From assembly GCA_902512685.1 (NCBI GenBank), contig CABXKH010000022.1, forward strand, positions 1 through 34,366: DNA of 34,366 nt. Direction: 5' to 3'. The notes beneath the pieces are model-generated. The model had not been told where the DNA came from, did not search any database, and was given only the letters and a program-made list of their open reading frames with translations. The stretch comes from Paracoccaceae bacterium. GTDB lineage: Bacteria; Pseudomonadota; Alphaproteobacteria; Rhodobacterales; Rhodobacteraceae. The translations under genes and the position numbers were made by a program. How positions within the stretch are numbered: the stretch's first letter is position 1; each line of letters starts with the position of its first letter. This document shows, piece by piece, positions 16,671 through 25,904 of this stretch.

Positions 16671-17527
16671 GCGATGCTGAACTAAAGCAAATGAGCCAGG
16701 AAGAGCGCGTCACTGCGCTTGGAATGCGAACCGAGCAGTTGACCGGTAAGTCGCTGCATATAGAGTTTGACCCAGATGCAGAAGAGCGGTTCACCTACCC
16801 GTGGGCGCCGGAGGTGGATTTCAACAAACGTACTGAGATTGATACGGCAGATATGACCACGACCGAAGTCAACGGACGTATCCGCGAGCTGATGGCCGAA
16901 GGCTATGGTACGATCGTGTTGCAAAACCCACGTGGCAAACACTCTCTGGGGGTGGGAATACTAAGTAAACTCAACCTGATCATCGAAGGCTCTACCGGCT
17001 ACTTTGGCGTTGGTCTGATTGACGGGCCGAACGTGCGCATCAATGGCCGCGTTGGCTGGTCATGTGGTGAAAATATGATGTCCGGAACCGTGATGATCGA
17101 AAAGAACGCCGGATCGACATTTGGTGCGGCGATCCGCGGCGGCGACCTCGTGTGCCGCGGTTCTGTTGGATCGCGTACGGGCATCGACATGAAAGGTGGA
17201 ACCATCCTCGTGGGCGGTGATACCGGCGCGCTTTCGGGCTTTATGATGCAACGTGGGCGCATGGTGGTCTGCGGTAACGCAGGCAAAAACCTAGGCGACT
17301 CGATGTATGATGGTACGATTTATGTAGGCGGTGAAATTAAGTCATGCGGTGTTGACGCCGTAGAGGCGGAATTGACAGCTATGGATAAAGCCTGGTTGAC
17401 ACGCAAGCTTACTCAATATGGATTGATGCCTGACAAAGGCGTTGATCATTTCACAAAGATTGTCGCTGGAAAACAGCTTTGGAACTATGACAATCTTGAA
17501 CCCTCTGAAAAGAAACTCATTCTTTAA
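16658..17527 (+). CDS. glxC: GlxC: glutamate synthase GXGXG-domain subunit
   Basis: The product has 289 residues. The middle (about 70-235) is a run of Gly-rich turns (IDGPNVRINGRVGWSCGENM, GAAIRGGDLVCRGSVGSRTG, MKGGTILVGGDTGALSG and so on), typical of the right-handed beta-helix that ends glutamate synthase large subunits and also occurs in formylmethanofuran dehydrogenase subunit C. In GlxBCD/MgsABC it serves as a structural subunit. The start lies inside the glxB end with GAGGAGG upstream. It is followed by glxD after 22 bases. Confidence 0.9.
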   Translation: MASLSDAELKQMSQEERVTALGMRTEQLTGKSLHIEFDPDAEERFTYPWAPEVDFNKRTEIDTADMTTTEVNGRIRELMAEGYGTIVLQNPRGKHSLGVGILSKLNLIIEGSTGYFGVGLIDGPNVRINGRVGWSCGENMMSGTVMIEKNAGSTFGAAIRGGDLVCRGSVGSRTGIDMKGGTILVGGDTGALSGFMMQRGRMVVCGNAGKNLGDSMYDGTIYVGGEIKSCGVDAVEAELTAMDKAWLTRKLTQYGLMPDKGVDHFTKIVAGKQLWNYDNLEPSEKKLIL

Positions 17528-17549
17528 GTCACCGGAAAGGATCTGACCC

Positions 17550-18914
17550 ATGGCTGACGGCGATATGCCCACAAAAAAACAGCTTGATCGCGATGTAAAC
17601 CGCATCGGTGACAGCTTTATCTTCCCACCACGTGTTATGGATGACATCCATATCAAATCCGAGCTTGGCCGCTACCGGATGCGTGGATTTTCATTGTTTA
17701 AGAAAATTCCTCATTGGGATGATCTGACATTTATGCCCGGAACGCTGACCCGGTTTGTGATCGAAGGCTACCGCGAAAAATGCGAAACCCGCACGGTCAT
17801 CGGCCCGCGTGCCAAACGCCCGATTGAACTGGACATCCCGGTTTATATCACAGGCATGAGCTTTGGCGCTCTGAGTTATGAGGCCAAAACAGCGCTTGCA
17901 CGGGGCGCAACAATGGCTGGAACAGCAACCTGTTCTGGTGAAGGCGGTATGATCCCGGACGAGCGGCGCTATAGCTCGAAGTGGTTCTATCAGTGTATCC
18001 AATCGCGGTACGGGTTTAACCCAAACCACCTGGTCTTGGCGGATGGGGTTGAATTCTTTATCGGACAGGGCTGTAAAGTTGGTCTTGGCGGCCACCTTAT
18101 GGGCCAGAAAGTGACTGATCAGGTTGCTGAAATGCGCTCGCTTCCCGCCGGGATTGACCAACGCTCACCAGCACGCCACCCTGATTGGCTGGGTCCAGAT
18201 GACCTAGCGCTTAAAATTCAGGAAATCCGCGAAGCGACTGATTGGCAAATTCCGATCCAGCTTAAACTCGGAGCGGCGCGCGTTTATGACGATGTGCGCA
18301 TGGCGGTAAAATGTGATCCAGACTCGATCTATATCGACGGTATGGAAGGCGGCACAGGGGCCGGTCCGCATCTGGCAACAGAAGATACCGGCGTTCCGGG
18401 CATCGCGGCCATTCGTCAAGCGCGTAAAGCGATTGATGACCTTGGAAAGCGCGGCCAGATCACCTTGATCTATGCGGGCGGTATTCGCAACGGTGCAGAT
18501 GTGGCCAAAGCCATTGCGCTTGGCGCGGATGCCATTGCGATCGGTCATTCGGCCATGATGGCATTGAATTGTAACAAAGACATTCCTGAGGCGAACTACC
18601 GTGAAGAGGTTGGAGCCGAACCAGGATATTGCTACAATTGTCATACGGGCCGCTGCCCGGTGGGCGTGGCAACGCAAGACCCAGTTCTGCGTGCGCGTCT
18701 TGACCCTGATGAAGCCGCCGAACGCGTCTATAACTTCTTGCACACATTAACCATTGAAGCGCAGCTCTTTGCGCGGGCCTGTGGCAAGACCCATCTTCAC
18801 AGTCTTGAGCCAGAAGATCTTGCTGCGCTCACTATGGAAGCCTCGGCTATGGCCGGTGTTCCGTTGGCTGGCACCAACCATACGGTTGGCGTTGAAGATT
18901 ATCATCACCTGTAA
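17550..18914 (+). CDS. glxD: GlxD: FMN-binding glutamate synthase domain subunit
   Basis: The 454-residue product matches the central synthase domain of glutamate synthase: an FMN TIM barrel that transfers an amino (or N-alkylamino) group to 2-oxoglutarate. Visible features include YITGMSFGALSYEAKTAL, GEGGMIPDER, QLKLGAARVYDD, the flavin/phosphate loop YIDGMEGGTGAGPHL, IYAGGIRNGADVAKA, and the iron-sulfur cysteines Cys361, Cys364 and Cys369 in CYNCHTGRCPVG. In MgsC the same domain makes N-methylglutamate from methylamine-derived gamma-glutamylmethylamide; here the product depends on the upstream ligase. AAGGA precedes the ATG. Confidence 0.92.
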   Translation: MADGDMPTKKQLDRDVNRIGDSFIFPPRVMDDIHIKSELGRYRMRGFSLFKKIPHWDDLTFMPGTLTRFVIEGYREKCETRTVIGPRAKRPIELDIPVYITGMSFGALSYEAKTALARGATMAGTATCSGEGGMIPDERRYSSKWFYQCIQSRYGFNPNHLVLADGVEFFIGQGCKVGLGGHLMGQKVTDQVAEMRSLPAGIDQRSPARHPDWLGPDDLALKIQEIREATDWQIPIQLKLGAARVYDDVRMAVKCDPDSIYIDGMEGGTGAGPHLATEDTGVPGIAAIRQARKAIDDLGKRGQITLIYAGGIRNGADVAKAIALGADAIAIGHSAMMALNCNKDIPEANYREEVGAEPGYCYNCHTGRCPVGVATQDPVLRARLDPDEAAERVYNFLHTLTIEAQLFARACGKTHLHSLEPEDLAALTMEASAMAGVPLAGTNHTVGVEDYHHL

Positions 18915-18928
18915 GGAGGGCTTGAACT

Positions 18929-19342
18929 ATGGCTGGAACACAGTACCGCGGCTCTGAGATCGTTGACGTTGATCAGTTTCTGAATGACGCAGATGGTCTT
19001 GTCTCAGAGCGTGAAAAAGAAATTGGGCAACATATCGGATATCGTTACGATGTGAACTTGGTGCCTGACTATGGTCGTATCACGCCGTTTCTTTCAAAAT
19101 ACATGGAAGTTATGGGCTGGGATGATCTGAACTGGCTCGAGGATGTCCACATGGGCTATGAAGAGGGCGCACCGGCGGTTTTTGACCGTAATAACAATGG
19201 CTGGGTTCGTATCCCAAGCTCTATTGATTTGCCCAATAATCAACAGGATCGCGATATGATTGCGCGTGAGCTTTTGATTAAGTTTCAAATGTCTGATCGC
19301 CATCCGCTGTCGGATCTCAGAAAAGCTTATATGAAGTTTTAA
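18929..19342 (+). CDS. Unknown 137-aa protein encoded directly after glxD
   Basis: I do not recognise this family. The product is soluble, acidic in its N-terminal half (SEIVDVDQFLNDADGLVSEREKE), without signal peptide or membrane segment, and rich in aromatic residues in the middle (MGWDDLNWLEDVHMGYEEG). AAGGAGG lies upstream of the ATG, and the start is only 14 bases after the glxD stop, so it is strongly tied to GlxBCD. Small size and tight linkage suggest an extra subunit or assembly factor of this complex; that is inference. The mgs gene sets I know do not list such a subunit. Confidence 0.82.
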   Translation: MAGTQYRGSEIVDVDQFLNDADGLVSEREKEIGQHIGYRYDVNLVPDYGRITPFLSKYMEVMGWDDLNWLEDVHMGYEEGAPAVFDRNNNGWVRIPSSIDLPNNQQDRDMIARELLIKFQMSDRHPLSDLRKAYMKF

Positions 19343-19346
19343 ATAT

Positions 19347-20195
19347 ATGCCGCGCCCGCTTTCAATCGCTTGCCTGCAAACCCGGCCGATGCCCTCCATC
19401 GGTCAGGCTATAGACGAAGCGATGCCGCTTGCAGAGCAAGCGGTCAGAGCGGGCGCGGAGTTTTTATTTCTGCCGGAATATTGCGGCGGTCTAAAAAGCG
19501 AAGGCTCTGCGCTTACTCCGCCACATGCACCAGAGGCAGAACATCCGTTTCTAGCAGCGTTTCAAGATTTTGCAGCGCAAAAAAATGTTTGGATTATGGT
19601 TGGATCAATTGCGGTCTCTGGCCGTGATGGAAAAATTATTAACCGCGGCTATATCTTGGATCAGCAAGGTAATATTCACAGCCGTTATGATAAAATTCAT
19701 CTGTTTGACGTGCAGATTTCACCAACCGAAGTGTACCGCGAAAGTGCCCGCGTGACAGCGGGGAACGCAATGAGCTTGGTTCAAACCCCTTTTGCCCAAA
19801 TTGGTCATACAATTTGTTATGATTTAAGGTTCCCTGGGCTTTACAGAGATTTAGCGCAGGCTGGCGCAGAAATTTTATGCACACCGGCAGCCTTTACCAA
19901 GAAAACAGGTGAAGCCCATTGGCATATTTTAAACCGCGCACGCGCTATTGAAAACGGATGCTTTATGATATCGGCCTGTGCAATCGGTGAGATCGCTGGC
20001 GGAGGTGGCAGCTATGGCCATAGCCTTGTGATTAATCCATGGGGCGAGATCATAGCAGATGGCGGGGACACCCCGGGGGTTGTTTTTGCCACCGTCGACC
20101 TAGATGAAGTGGCCGAGGCCCGCGGACGGATTCCCAGCCTTAGCCATGATCAAGATTATACGATTACCACTGTAAAAGAACGGGGCATCACATGA
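19347..20195 (+). CDS. Nitrilase-superfamily carbon-nitrogen hydrolase (omega-amidase/Nit-like)
   Basis: The 282-residue amidase has the complete catalytic triad of the superfamily: Glu44 in FLPEYCG, Lys116 in RYDKIHLFD and Cys157 in GHTICYDLRFPGLYR. The pattern resembles Nit1/Nit2, which hydrolyse deaminated glutathione or 2-oxoglutaramate. In this operon a 2-oxoglutaramate-type or N-alkyl-amide substrate is an attractive guess, because oxidising the alpha-amine of a gamma-glutamyl amide would yield it. The ATG at 19347 follows the previous stop by five bases and its ribosome binding site is weak. The end overlaps the next gene by four bases (ATGA). Confidence 0.88.
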   Translation: MPRPLSIACLQTRPMPSIGQAIDEAMPLAEQAVRAGAEFLFLPEYCGGLKSEGSALTPPHAPEAEHPFLAAFQDFAAQKNVWIMVGSIAVSGRDGKIINRGYILDQQGNIHSRYDKIHLFDVQISPTEVYRESARVTAGNAMSLVQTPFAQIGHTICYDLRFPGLYRDLAQAGAEILCTPAAFTKKTGEAHWHILNRARAIENGCFMISACAIGEIAGGGGSYGHSLVINPWGEIIADGGDTPGVVFATVDLDEVAEARGRIPSLSHDQDYTITTVKERGIT

Positions 20196-20773
20196 GTTCA
20201 GTCGCATCAATTTTTGGCCAAACCTATGTAAATCACCCAATGAAGGACAAGTTTATCAAATGGCAATGCCACACGCGGCAAATGATGATGCGCGACAATC
20301 AGGGCCGACCTGATGCGGCAATAATGCCCGAAGTTTATCTGTCAGGGCAAGATGCTTCTATAGGGGCATTGATCACTATTCTGAACAAGTTACCGATTTA
20401 TTCACAAACACCGGAAATGTTGCATATGGCGCGTAAAACCAATGATCCGGCGCAGGCGCGTAGTCAGGCTATTCAGTTTTTTTCCGCCACCTACTACCAA
20501 AAGTTCCGTCAGTTCTCGGATATTTTATCGGCCACATTTCCCCCCGGGTCGGGCGGGGCTGCGCAGCTGATAGAGGCGGGCAGCTGCCGGTTGGTGTTTG
20601 AAGCCTACGCGCAGCGGTTTGATCTTGAATGCACGGTGATGCCGATGGCTCAGCAAAACGCGCTGCATCAGGCCACGATGGCGCATAACCGCTTGTTTAA
20701 TCGAGTCCTTTCAGCCGAAACTATTGTTTTGGGCTTTGAGCCGGACTGGGAAACATCCACTGCAACGCCCTGA
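20192..20773 (+). CDS. Unknown 193-aa protein, last gene of the operon
   Basis: I do not recognise this protein. It starts in an ATGA overlap with the amidase gene, so it is translationally coupled. It is predicted soluble and mostly helical, Met- and Gln-rich, with Trp, Cys and His near the start (KWQCHTRQMMMRDNQGRPD) and no signal peptide or obvious metal motif. The segment LECTVMPMAQQNALHQATMAHNRLF is strongly helical. Position implies a role in the same amine pathway. After it comes a 150-base gap without a clear terminator. Confidence 0.78.
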   Translation: MSSVASIFGQTYVNHPMKDKFIKWQCHTRQMMMRDNQGRPDAAIMPEVYLSGQDASIGALITILNKLPIYSQTPEMLHMARKTNDPAQARSQAIQFFSATYYQKFRQFSDILSATFPPGSGGAAQLIEAGSCRLVFEAYAQRFDLECTVMPMAQQNALHQATMAHNRLFNRVLSAETIVLGFEPDWETSTATP

Positions 20774-20923
20774 GGCTTGGGCCGTGTCTATGCGCTGTGA
20801 TGGCCATAATTTTATGTGACAGAGAGCTGATTTTATGCATACTCTGATGCGGGGCCGATCAAAATAGCACTGTAAAAACACGGCAAAGACAGCGGTTTGA
20901 GCGTCCCTTTACGAGGTGAAAAA

Positions 20924-21742
20924 ATGCAAAAATCACATGTCGGTATTGCGTCGGTTTTGCGGCTTTATTGCATTGGTGCCTTTTTCGCCCTGCCCGCACT
21001 GGCAGGAGAGTTTTCGGCGGCGCAAAATTCACGCCCGGAATGTCCGGCGGATTTTTTTGTCAAATCAGCCGTAATTTTTGACACCATCACAATCTGCGGC
21101 ACAAAATCCGTGCCCGATGACAAGCTTTCGCATGCCGCGCAGGTCGCGGCGCAATGGCTGGACAATGATCAAAATGGCCGCGTGGATGAGCCGCGGCTGC
21201 TGGCCAAGCTGCACGATAACCAACCGGTGCTGGTGATGTCGGCGCGCGGGTTTCGAAGCCGCGCGATTGACAAAATCATGGACCGCTTGGATCAGCGCAT
21301 TGGCCAAGACCTTGCTGCAGATGAAACGGCCCCTTCACGCCGCGATGAGCGCGATGCCTCACAAGAAGAAATTCATCATCTCATCGTCAACGCAGGCTGG
21401 ATCCCTTTGGCGCCGCAGCTGTTTAGCGATCGCAGCGCGATGCGCAGTGCGCTTTATGGCGCCTGGCAACAGGCAGAGACCAAGCGGCTTTACGATTATG
21501 ATGACTGGACCTGTGATGACAGCTGCAAGGTGGTCGAATTTTTCTATCTGGCAACGGCCGCCTATCTGGGGTCGGCGATTGATGTGGCGCATGATGAATT
21601 GCGGGTTAAAACCCGCGCCGATCTGAAACAGAAGCTGCCGCAAGTCACCGCCGTGATCGAAACCAAAGACTACGTATATCCGCGTCAAATGTGGCCTGAT
21701 GGAAGTTACCCGCATGAAAAAAATATACGGTTTTCAGAGTGA
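20924..21742 (+). CDS. Exported protein of unknown function with EF-hand-like loop
   Basis: The product has 272 residues with a Sec signal peptide (about residues 1-28, hydrophobic core VLRLYCIGAFFALPALA, likely cut after ALAG). The ATG at 20924 with GAGGTG upstream is preferred over the earlier GTG at 20897 because it places the signal peptide correctly. Residues 80-89 (DNDQNGRVDE) resemble the start of a calcium-binding EF-hand loop, but position 12 is Arg instead of Glu, so binding would be incomplete. Cysteines at 40 and 58 and a CDDSC motif near the C-terminus could form disulfides. Related exported proteins with a conserved LDN-D-DG stretch exist, but their function is unknown to me. 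It is 150 bases after the operon and may be independent. Confidence 0.75.
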   Translation: MQKSHVGIASVLRLYCIGAFFALPALAGEFSAAQNSRPECPADFFVKSAVIFDTITICGTKSVPDDKLSHAAQVAAQWLDNDQNGRVDEPRLLAKLHDNQPVLVMSARGFRSRAIDKIMDRLDQRIGQDLAADETAPSRRDERDASQEEIHHLIVNAGWIPLAPQLFSDRSAMRSALYGAWQQAETKRLYDYDDWTCDDSCKVVEFFYLATAAYLGSAIDVAHDELRVKTRADLKQKLPQVTAVIETKDYVYPRQMWPDGSYPHEKNIRFSE

Positions 21743-21766
21743 TGCCCTGCAATCGGCGGGCTTTGG

Positions 21767-22396
21767 CTAAGTGTTTTGCGGATAGGAAATAACCGATAAA
21801 AACTTTGCTGGAAGCTGTGTGAACACCTCGGGTCCATGCGGGGCATCCGCGTCGAAAAACAACGTATCGCCCGGGCTGAGATGATATATTTTTTCCCCGT
21901 GGCGATAGCCGATTTCGCCCTCGAGCATGTAAATCGTCTCGATGCCGCCATGTTGAAAGGTGGGAAAAACATCCGAAGCTTCAGTCAGGGTTATCAGATA
22001 GGGTTCGACAATCACGCCGCTGGCATTTGATCCTATATGGCCGAGCAAATTATATTGGTGGCCAGCGCGGGTGCCGGCGCGTTCCATTTCGACCCCTTGT
22101 CCCGATTTGGTTTGAATGCAGGCCCGGGTTTCTTCAAATTCGCGAAAAAATGAGGTGAGCGGTACAGACAGCGCCTGCGCAAGCGTGCGCAGCGTGGTCA
22201 GCGAAGGCGACGTATTGCCGTTTTCTATTTTCGACAGCATGCCGATAGACAAGCCGGTCAGTTCGGCAAGTTTGGCCACTGTGATATTTTTCTGCCGCCG
22301 GTGCAGGCGCACTTCGCGGCCAATGGCCGCCTCAAGGTTCAAAGCGTGCTGTCCGCGCAGGCGGTGGGGATCCTGGTTTAAAGGGCTGGCTGTCAT
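21767..22396 (-). CDS. XRE-family regulator with cupin sensor domain
   Basis: The product has 209 residues: a helix-turn-helix of XRE type (about 25-80, VAKLAELTGLSIGMLSKIENG) and a C-terminal cupin (about 130-205, with TFQHGGIETIYMLEGEIGYRHG and HLSPGDTLFFDADAPHG). This layout occurs in PuuR and other amine or amino-acid catabolism repressors. It ends 24 bases from the stop of the exported protein, so the two converge. Given PuuA/PuuB/PuuD-like enzymes upstream it could control part of the amine operon, but nothing in the sequence proves it. Confidence 0.88.
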   Translation of the reverse strand: MTASPLNQDPHRLRGQHALNLEAAIGREVRLHRRQKNITVAKLAELTGLSIGMLSKIENGNTSPSLTTLRTLAQALSVPLTSFFREFEETRACIQTKSGQGVEMERAGTRAGHQYNLLGHIGSNASGVIVEPYLITLTEASDVFPTFQHGGIETIYMLEGEIGYRHGEKIYHLSPGDTLFFDADAPHGPEVFTQLPAKFLSVISYPQNT

Positions 22397-22589
22397 ATTC
22401 TCCCTCTTACGGGTTTTGTTTCCTGAGAAGAAAAATTACAAAAATGGCGCAAAAGATCAAGCCGCAAATGGCGGTGGTAAAACCTGCTGTGATGTTGGGT
22501 TTAGCTCAGATCCCTTTTGACGCTCTGGCAGTGAGACTGGCCCAGTTAACAGCCGCGTTTGGCAGGCGGGCATGGGGGGCAATGGTCTT
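22397..22589. promoter_or_regulatory. Region upstream of the XRE-cupin gene
   Basis: This 193-base gap between two minus-strand genes holds the promoter of the XRE-cupin gene. No convincing gene, repeat or terminator was found in it. Confidence 0.35.
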
Positions 22590-22952
22590 TTATTGGGTTG
22601 CTTTGCGCTGATGGTCGGCTTGAAGCTCTTTGTCACCCCAAGCATACATTGCATCAATAACGGTCTTGATGCCCATGCCTTTTTCGGTAAGCGCATATTC
22701 AACATGCGGTGGCATTACGTTTAAGATTTTTCGTGACACGAGCCCCTCTTCTTCAAGCGCCCGAAGCTGCGCGGTCAGCAGGCGTTGTGACACTTTTCCT
22801 GTTTGGCGCTTAAGTGCGTTGAACCGCATTGGGCCGTCCAACAATGAATTGATGATCAACAAGCGCCATTTGCCGCCCACGATGCTCATCGTGCGCCGCA
22901 CAGGACAGGTAAAGTAACCATCAGGTTTTACGCTTATCTCAGCTTTTGTCAT
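22590..22952 (-). CDS. HxlR-family transcriptional regulator
   Basis: This 120-residue winged-helix regulator has the HxlR hallmark CPVRRTMSIVGGKWRLLI near the N-terminus (Cys at about residue 16) and the recognition segment MRFNALKRQTGKVSQRLLTAQL. The N-terminal Cys can make such regulators redox- or electrophile-responsive. It is divergent from the exported NTF2-like gene across 117 bases and probably controls that gene, as is common for HxlR genes. Confidence 0.88.
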   Translation of the reverse strand: MTKAEISVKPDGYFTCPVRRTMSIVGGKWRLLIINSLLDGPMRFNALKRQTGKVSQRLLTAQLRALEEEGLVSRKILNVMPPHVEYALTEKGMGIKTVIDAMYAWGDKELQADHQRKATQ

Positions 22953-22994
22953 ATAAGTACCCTTTTATATACCACATTCTAAAATAGTGCCTAC

Positions 22995-23023
22995 TTGTTG
23001 GGCATGTATGAGACATATATATA
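22995..23023 (+). promoter_or_regulatory. Possible promoter of the exported NTF2-like gene
   Basis: TTGTTG at 22995-23000 and TATATA at 23018-23023 are separated by 17 bases, an acceptable sigma-70 layout 47 bases before the start codon. AAGTA at 22955-22959 and TACTT at 22992-22996 form an inverted pair that could mark HxlR binding. Confidence 0.3.
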
Positions 23024-23069
23024 CCTTAGTGTTCGATATAACACAAATGCTAAAACTGGAGATGTAGAT

Positions 23070-23549
23070 ATGAATAAGACACTCATTGCCGCCGCTGCGA
23101 CCGCTTTGACAGTTGGATCTGCGCAAACTGCCTCAGCGAATGAAGCTGTTATTTTGATGGAACAATTTTATGAAGTGGCTGATACGCGGCCTTTTGATCT
23201 TTCTGCTCTGGCAGGATTTTACGCTGAAGGGTTCGTTGATCATCATCCAAACCCTGCCATTCCAGCTGATGCGCCCGTTGGTTTGCTGTATCAGTTGCTT
23301 GCCGATGGCGCGCCGGATTCAGTGCATAATATTGATATGATTTTGCCGTCGGGCGACGATACAGCAATCGTTGTGTGGTCGTATGAGGGCACCAACACCA
23401 ATACGCTTTTTGGCATCCCATCCCAAGATCCTGCAGCCGCCTTTGCGATTGCCGGTATCGAGATTTGGAAAGCAAAAGATGGTAAACTTACTGAATTCTG
23501 GCATGTCGAAGATATTGCAGGCCTGATGGCCCAGCTGGCGCCAAAATAA
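23070..23549 (+). CDS. Exported NTF2-like (SnoaL/polyketide-cyclase fold) protein
   Basis: The product has 159 residues. The ATG at 23070 follows CTGGAGATG and gives a clear signal peptide (MNKTLIAAAATALTVGSAQ, cut near ASA-N); the frame is open further upstream without such a site. The mature part has the small alpha+beta pattern of the SnoaL-like family: an N-terminal helix ending FYEVADTR, FYAEGFVDHHPNP, GAPDSVHNIDMILPSGD, and the terminal strand GIEIWKAKDGKLTEFWHVED. Members of the fold range from cyclases to small binding proteins, so no reaction is assigned. The divergent HxlR gene is its likely regulator. Confidence 0.8.
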   Translation: MNKTLIAAAATALTVGSAQTASANEAVILMEQFYEVADTRPFDLSALAGFYAEGFVDHHPNPAIPADAPVGLLYQLLADGAPDSVHNIDMILPSGDDTAIVVWSYEGTNTNTLFGIPSQDPAAAFAIAGIEIWKAKDGKLTEFWHVEDIAGLMAQLAPK

Positions 23550-23558
23550 CCAAGCTTA

Positions 23559-23584
23559 GCAAGCGCAGATTATTTTGCGCTTGC
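23559..23584 (+). terminator. Hairpin after the exported NTF2-like gene
   Basis: GCAAGCGCA at 23559-23567 pairs with TGCGCTTGC at 23576-23584 around an eight-base loop, ten bases after the stop codon. There is no T-run after the stem, so efficiency as an intrinsic terminator is uncertain. Confidence 0.55.
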
Positions 23585-23749
23585 GACACCCGCCCCGTCT
23601 TGGGAGTAAAATAAGGGCCGACCTGCCGTGCAAAGGTCCGGTGACTTTGGATTGAAAATGGTTTTCTTGCGATTTTAGCCGTTTGAAAGCCACCATACTT
23701 AGATAAAGATCGCTCTGTTGGTATTGTCACATAGTTTGATGAAAAGCGA

Positions 23750-24688
23750 TCAAGCGCTAAAGTCCAAAGGTTCATAACGTCGCCGCGATGCGGACAGCTT
23801 TAAAAGCCAGCTTTCAACCACATCGCGCTGCGAAAAGCTTGATGATTTTTCTGGCTTAAGCAGGTAATATCCATAATTGGTGCGCACCGAAACATCCCCC
23901 AGCGGACGCACCAGCTTGCCCTGATCTACCAGATGATCAAGCAAATGACCCCAGCCCAAAGCAATGCCAAGCCCGTTCGCGGCTGCATCAATAGACAAAG
24001 GATAGGTGTTGAAGAGCACAGTTTGATCAAGTTTGGGCACATGAAGTTCGTTATGGGACAGCCATGTATGCCAATTCATCCATTCGGTATGGGTGCTGGC
24101 CACCCCGATCAGCGAATGCTGCGCCATCACCGATAAATCAGCGATGTCGGGGTATTTTTCAAAATATTCGGGCGAGCAGACGGGAAAGATAGTTTCCCCG
24201 AACAATAGCTGCGCTGAATAGCCCGGCCAATATCCATCACCGCGCAAAATGCTAAGATTGATATCTTCGGCCAGACATTCCGCATCGCTGTCAGATGAGA
24301 CAAGCTTGATCCGCAACTCTTGATTGTCAGCATTAAACAGCGGCAAACGCGGCATCAGCCATAGCCCTGCAACGGAATTGGTTGCCGCAAGTGTAATGGC
24401 ATCGGCCTTGGCATCCTTAAACCGATTCTCTGAAATCGACCGCAATTGCTCAAGTGCGGGAAATATTTCGTCAAAAAGCTGTTGCCCATTGGCGCTAATT
24501 TGGATGGAACGGTGACCACGGATAAACAAATTTAATTTATAATGATGCTCAAGCAGTTTAACTTTGCGGCTAATGGCCGTTTCGCTAATATTTAGAGCCT
24601 TAGAAGCGCCCGAAAAACTACCAGATTCCACAGTGGCCTCAAAGGCGAGAAGGTAATCTAATGGCGGTAAATAATTGTTTTTACTCAT
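23750..24688 (-). CDS. LysR-family transcriptional regulator, divergent from the TMAO operon
   Basis: The product has 312 residues: an N-terminal helix-turn-helix (about 8-68, FEATVESGSFSGASKALNIS) and a periplasmic-binding-like effector domain (about 95-300). The wording of the domain (SVAGLWLMPRLPLFNADNQ, DAAANGLGIALGWGHLL) is closest to the GcvA type. It is divergent from tmoX across 201 bases, so it is the natural candidate to control tmoXWV-tdm, perhaps in response to TMAO or a metabolite. The start ATG at 24688 has only a weak site (GAGAGCAAG). Confidence 0.87.
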   Translation of the reverse strand: MSKNNYLPPLDYLLAFEATVESGSFSGASKALNISETAISRKVKLLEHHYKLNLFIRGHRSIQISANGQQLFDEIFPALEQLRSISENRFKDAKADAITLAATNSVAGLWLMPRLPLFNADNQELRIKLVSSDSDAECLAEDINLSILRGDGYWPGYSAQLLFGETIFPVCSPEYFEKYPDIADLSVMAQHSLIGVASTHTEWMNWHTWLSHNELHVPKLDQTVLFNTYPLSIDAAANGLGIALGWGHLLDHLVDQGKLVRPLGDVSVRTNYGYYLLKPEKSSSFSQRDVVESWLLKLSASRRRYEPLDFSA

Positions 24689-25831
<1,143 letters not shown>

Positions 25832-25868
25832 GTCAGCTTAAACCTAAAAATGCTATTTGATAGCAGCC

Positions 25869-25895
25869 CCCCTTCCGGTAGGTTGCCGGAAGGGG
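25869..25895 (+). other. Intercistronic hairpin between tmoX and tmoW overlapping the tmoW RBS
   Basis: CCCCTTCCGG at 25869-25878 pairs perfectly with CCGGAAGGGG at 25886-25895 around a seven-base loop, 37 bases after the tmoX stop. No T-run follows. The 3' arm contains AAGGGG, nine bases before the GTG at 25905 and the best available ribosome binding site for tmoW. It should protect the tmoX message and reduce tmoW translation, giving excess binding protein. Confidence 0.75.
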
Positions 25896-25904
25896 AACAA
25901 CTAA

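Noticed and set aside
25869-25895. The tmoX-tmoW hairpin as a transcription terminator
   Set aside because: No T-run follows and the next three genes are tightly coupled with functions that need tmoX, so read-through is expected.
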